The position numbers were made by a program, and so were the translations under genes. Under the pieces are notes generated by a model. That model was not told the DNA's origin and did no database searches. It saw nothing but the letters and a program-made list of their open reading frames with translations. Of a stretch of 64,000 nucleotides of DNA, positions 63,461 to 64,000 are shown piece after piece (the stretch's first letter is position 1; every line of letters begins with the position of its first letter). This stretch comes from Bradyrhizobium diazoefficiens (lineage in GTDB: Bacteria > Pseudomonadota > Alphaproteobacteria > Rhizobiales > Xanthobacteraceae): contig NZ_CP067101.1 in NCBI RefSeq assembly GCF_016616425.1, positions 186,001-250,000 of the forward strand. The letters run 5' to 3'.

Positions 63461-63640
63461 CGGCCATCGTTTCAACGAATTGAAACCAAAATCAGGCACG
63501 CGCGTTGACATTGGTTTCGCCTCGGGAACCCAAGATTTCACTGCAAAGACAGCTTCTGCGGCCATGTTGCGCAGCACGCCGCGCCCCGCAACGGCGCCGT
63601 TCCGAGAGCATCATGTCCGCGACGTGGCGCTGCCTTTCTT

Positions 63641-64000
63641 TCACCTTGGATCAAGCAGGCGGGCAAGAAACGCACGCACGTCGTTCGGTGCGTCGAAATG
63701 GCCGTTCACGCCCATGGCCCGGCGGCCGACCGAGAAAGCAAGTCCGTTCATGTCGGGCATGATCGCGAATACGGTTTCATCGGTGACGTCATCGCCGATG
63801 AAGATCGGCCGCCGTCCCTGGAACGGCTCCCGCTTCATCAGTTCGCGCACGCCGGTCGCCTTGGTGAACCCGGAATGCTTGATCTCGCAAACGAACTTGC
63901 CGGGCAGCACCTCGATCGGCGCATTGGGCAGGTCGGCGCGGATCACCGAGACGGATTCGTAGATCGCCTTCTCCGCGTGCGGCGCGAGGCGGTAATGCAG
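63641..64000 (-). CDS. otsB: Trehalose-6-phosphate phosphatase (OtsB), C-terminal part
   Basis: 120 codons at the window edge, running in from the right. The HAD motif IV is IGDDVTDETVF and the substrate-side IEVLPGKFVCEIK lies before it, both typical of OtsB; the N-terminal part with the nucleophile Asp is outside. It would dephosphorylate the product of otsA. The 239 bp to otsA hold that gene's promoter. Confidence 0.9.
   Translation of the reverse strand: MHYRLAPHAEKAIYESVSVIRADLPNAPIEVLPGKFVCEIKHSGFTKATGVRELMKREPFQGRRPIFIGDDVTDETVFAIMPDMNGLAFSVGRRAMGVNGHFDAPNDVRAFLARLLDPR

Noticed and set aside
1..64000. CRISPR array, rRNA genes, intact insertion sequence
   Set aside because: No regularly spaced repeats, no rRNA sequence and no transposase were seen on reading the window.

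Overview
The window looks like a chromosomal segment of a high-GC alphaproteobacterium, most probably Bradyrhizobium or a close relative (Nitrobacteraceae). This is inferred from the metY-metA pair, the otsB-otsA trehalose genes with an EcfG-type promoter, and the density of amine, amidase and ABC-transport genes. No species marker was tested.

Layout. (1) 1-4.1 kb: methionine biosynthesis (metY, metA running off the left edge) and an amidase with an unusual Lys/Ala-rich tail. (2) 4.7-10.7 kb: a membrane desaturase, an SsuABC/TauABC-type importer, a Crp/Fnr regulator, and an allophanate-hydrolase-like amidase converging on the regulator with overlapping stop codons. (3) 11.3-32.8 kb: a catabolic block. 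On the minus strand a long run encodes a two-domain dipeptide-type ABC ATPase, its Tat-exported binding protein, two permeases, an FAD amine oxidase, a threonine-synthase fragment, a GNAT, a D-serine-dehydratase-like PLP enzyme, an aldehyde dehydrogenase and a second FAD oxidase. A paralogue of that oxidase, an Lrp/AsnC regulator, a class III aminotransferase, a HAD protein, a succinate-semialdehyde-type dehydrogenase, a cupin, a GhrA-like reductase and a second tandem GNAT follow. Together these suggest import and stepwise oxidation of an amine or amino-acid derivative; the substrate is unknown. (4) 33-38.4 kb: a GYD protein, an HTH regulator, a TonB receptor with a dyad operator upstream, and small exported or cytoplasmic proteins.

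(5) 38.6-61.3 kb: a genomic island ending at an intact tRNA-Ser(GGA). Its core is a tightly overlapping eight-gene minus-strand operon: Vsr, C5 cytosine methyltransferase, GHKL ATPase, Z1 helicase, PD-(D/E)XK protein (DUF4420 type) and AIPR protein, followed by two poorly described genes, an ADP-ribosyltransferase-like protein and an 891-residue partner with a type-IIG-like tail. A P4-type integrase, an excisionase-like HTH, a HUH-type Rep-like protein, a PD-(D/E)XK nuclease, DUF2958, an XRE regulator, a GYF_2 / superinfection-immunity / PP2C set and two exported proteins fill the rest. (6) 61.5-64 kb: an exported small protein, otsA and the C-terminal part of otsB.

The most striking large-scale signal is a series of relics of the tRNA-Ser 3' end, all in the orientation of the intact tRNA gene (about 4.38, 32.94 and 38.65 kb, plus a truncated member at 11.17 kb). 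They look like scars of successive island insertions at one tRNA. The best candidate for an undescribed system is the two-gene module at 39.1-42.6 kb attached to the methyltransferase/Z1/AIPR operon.
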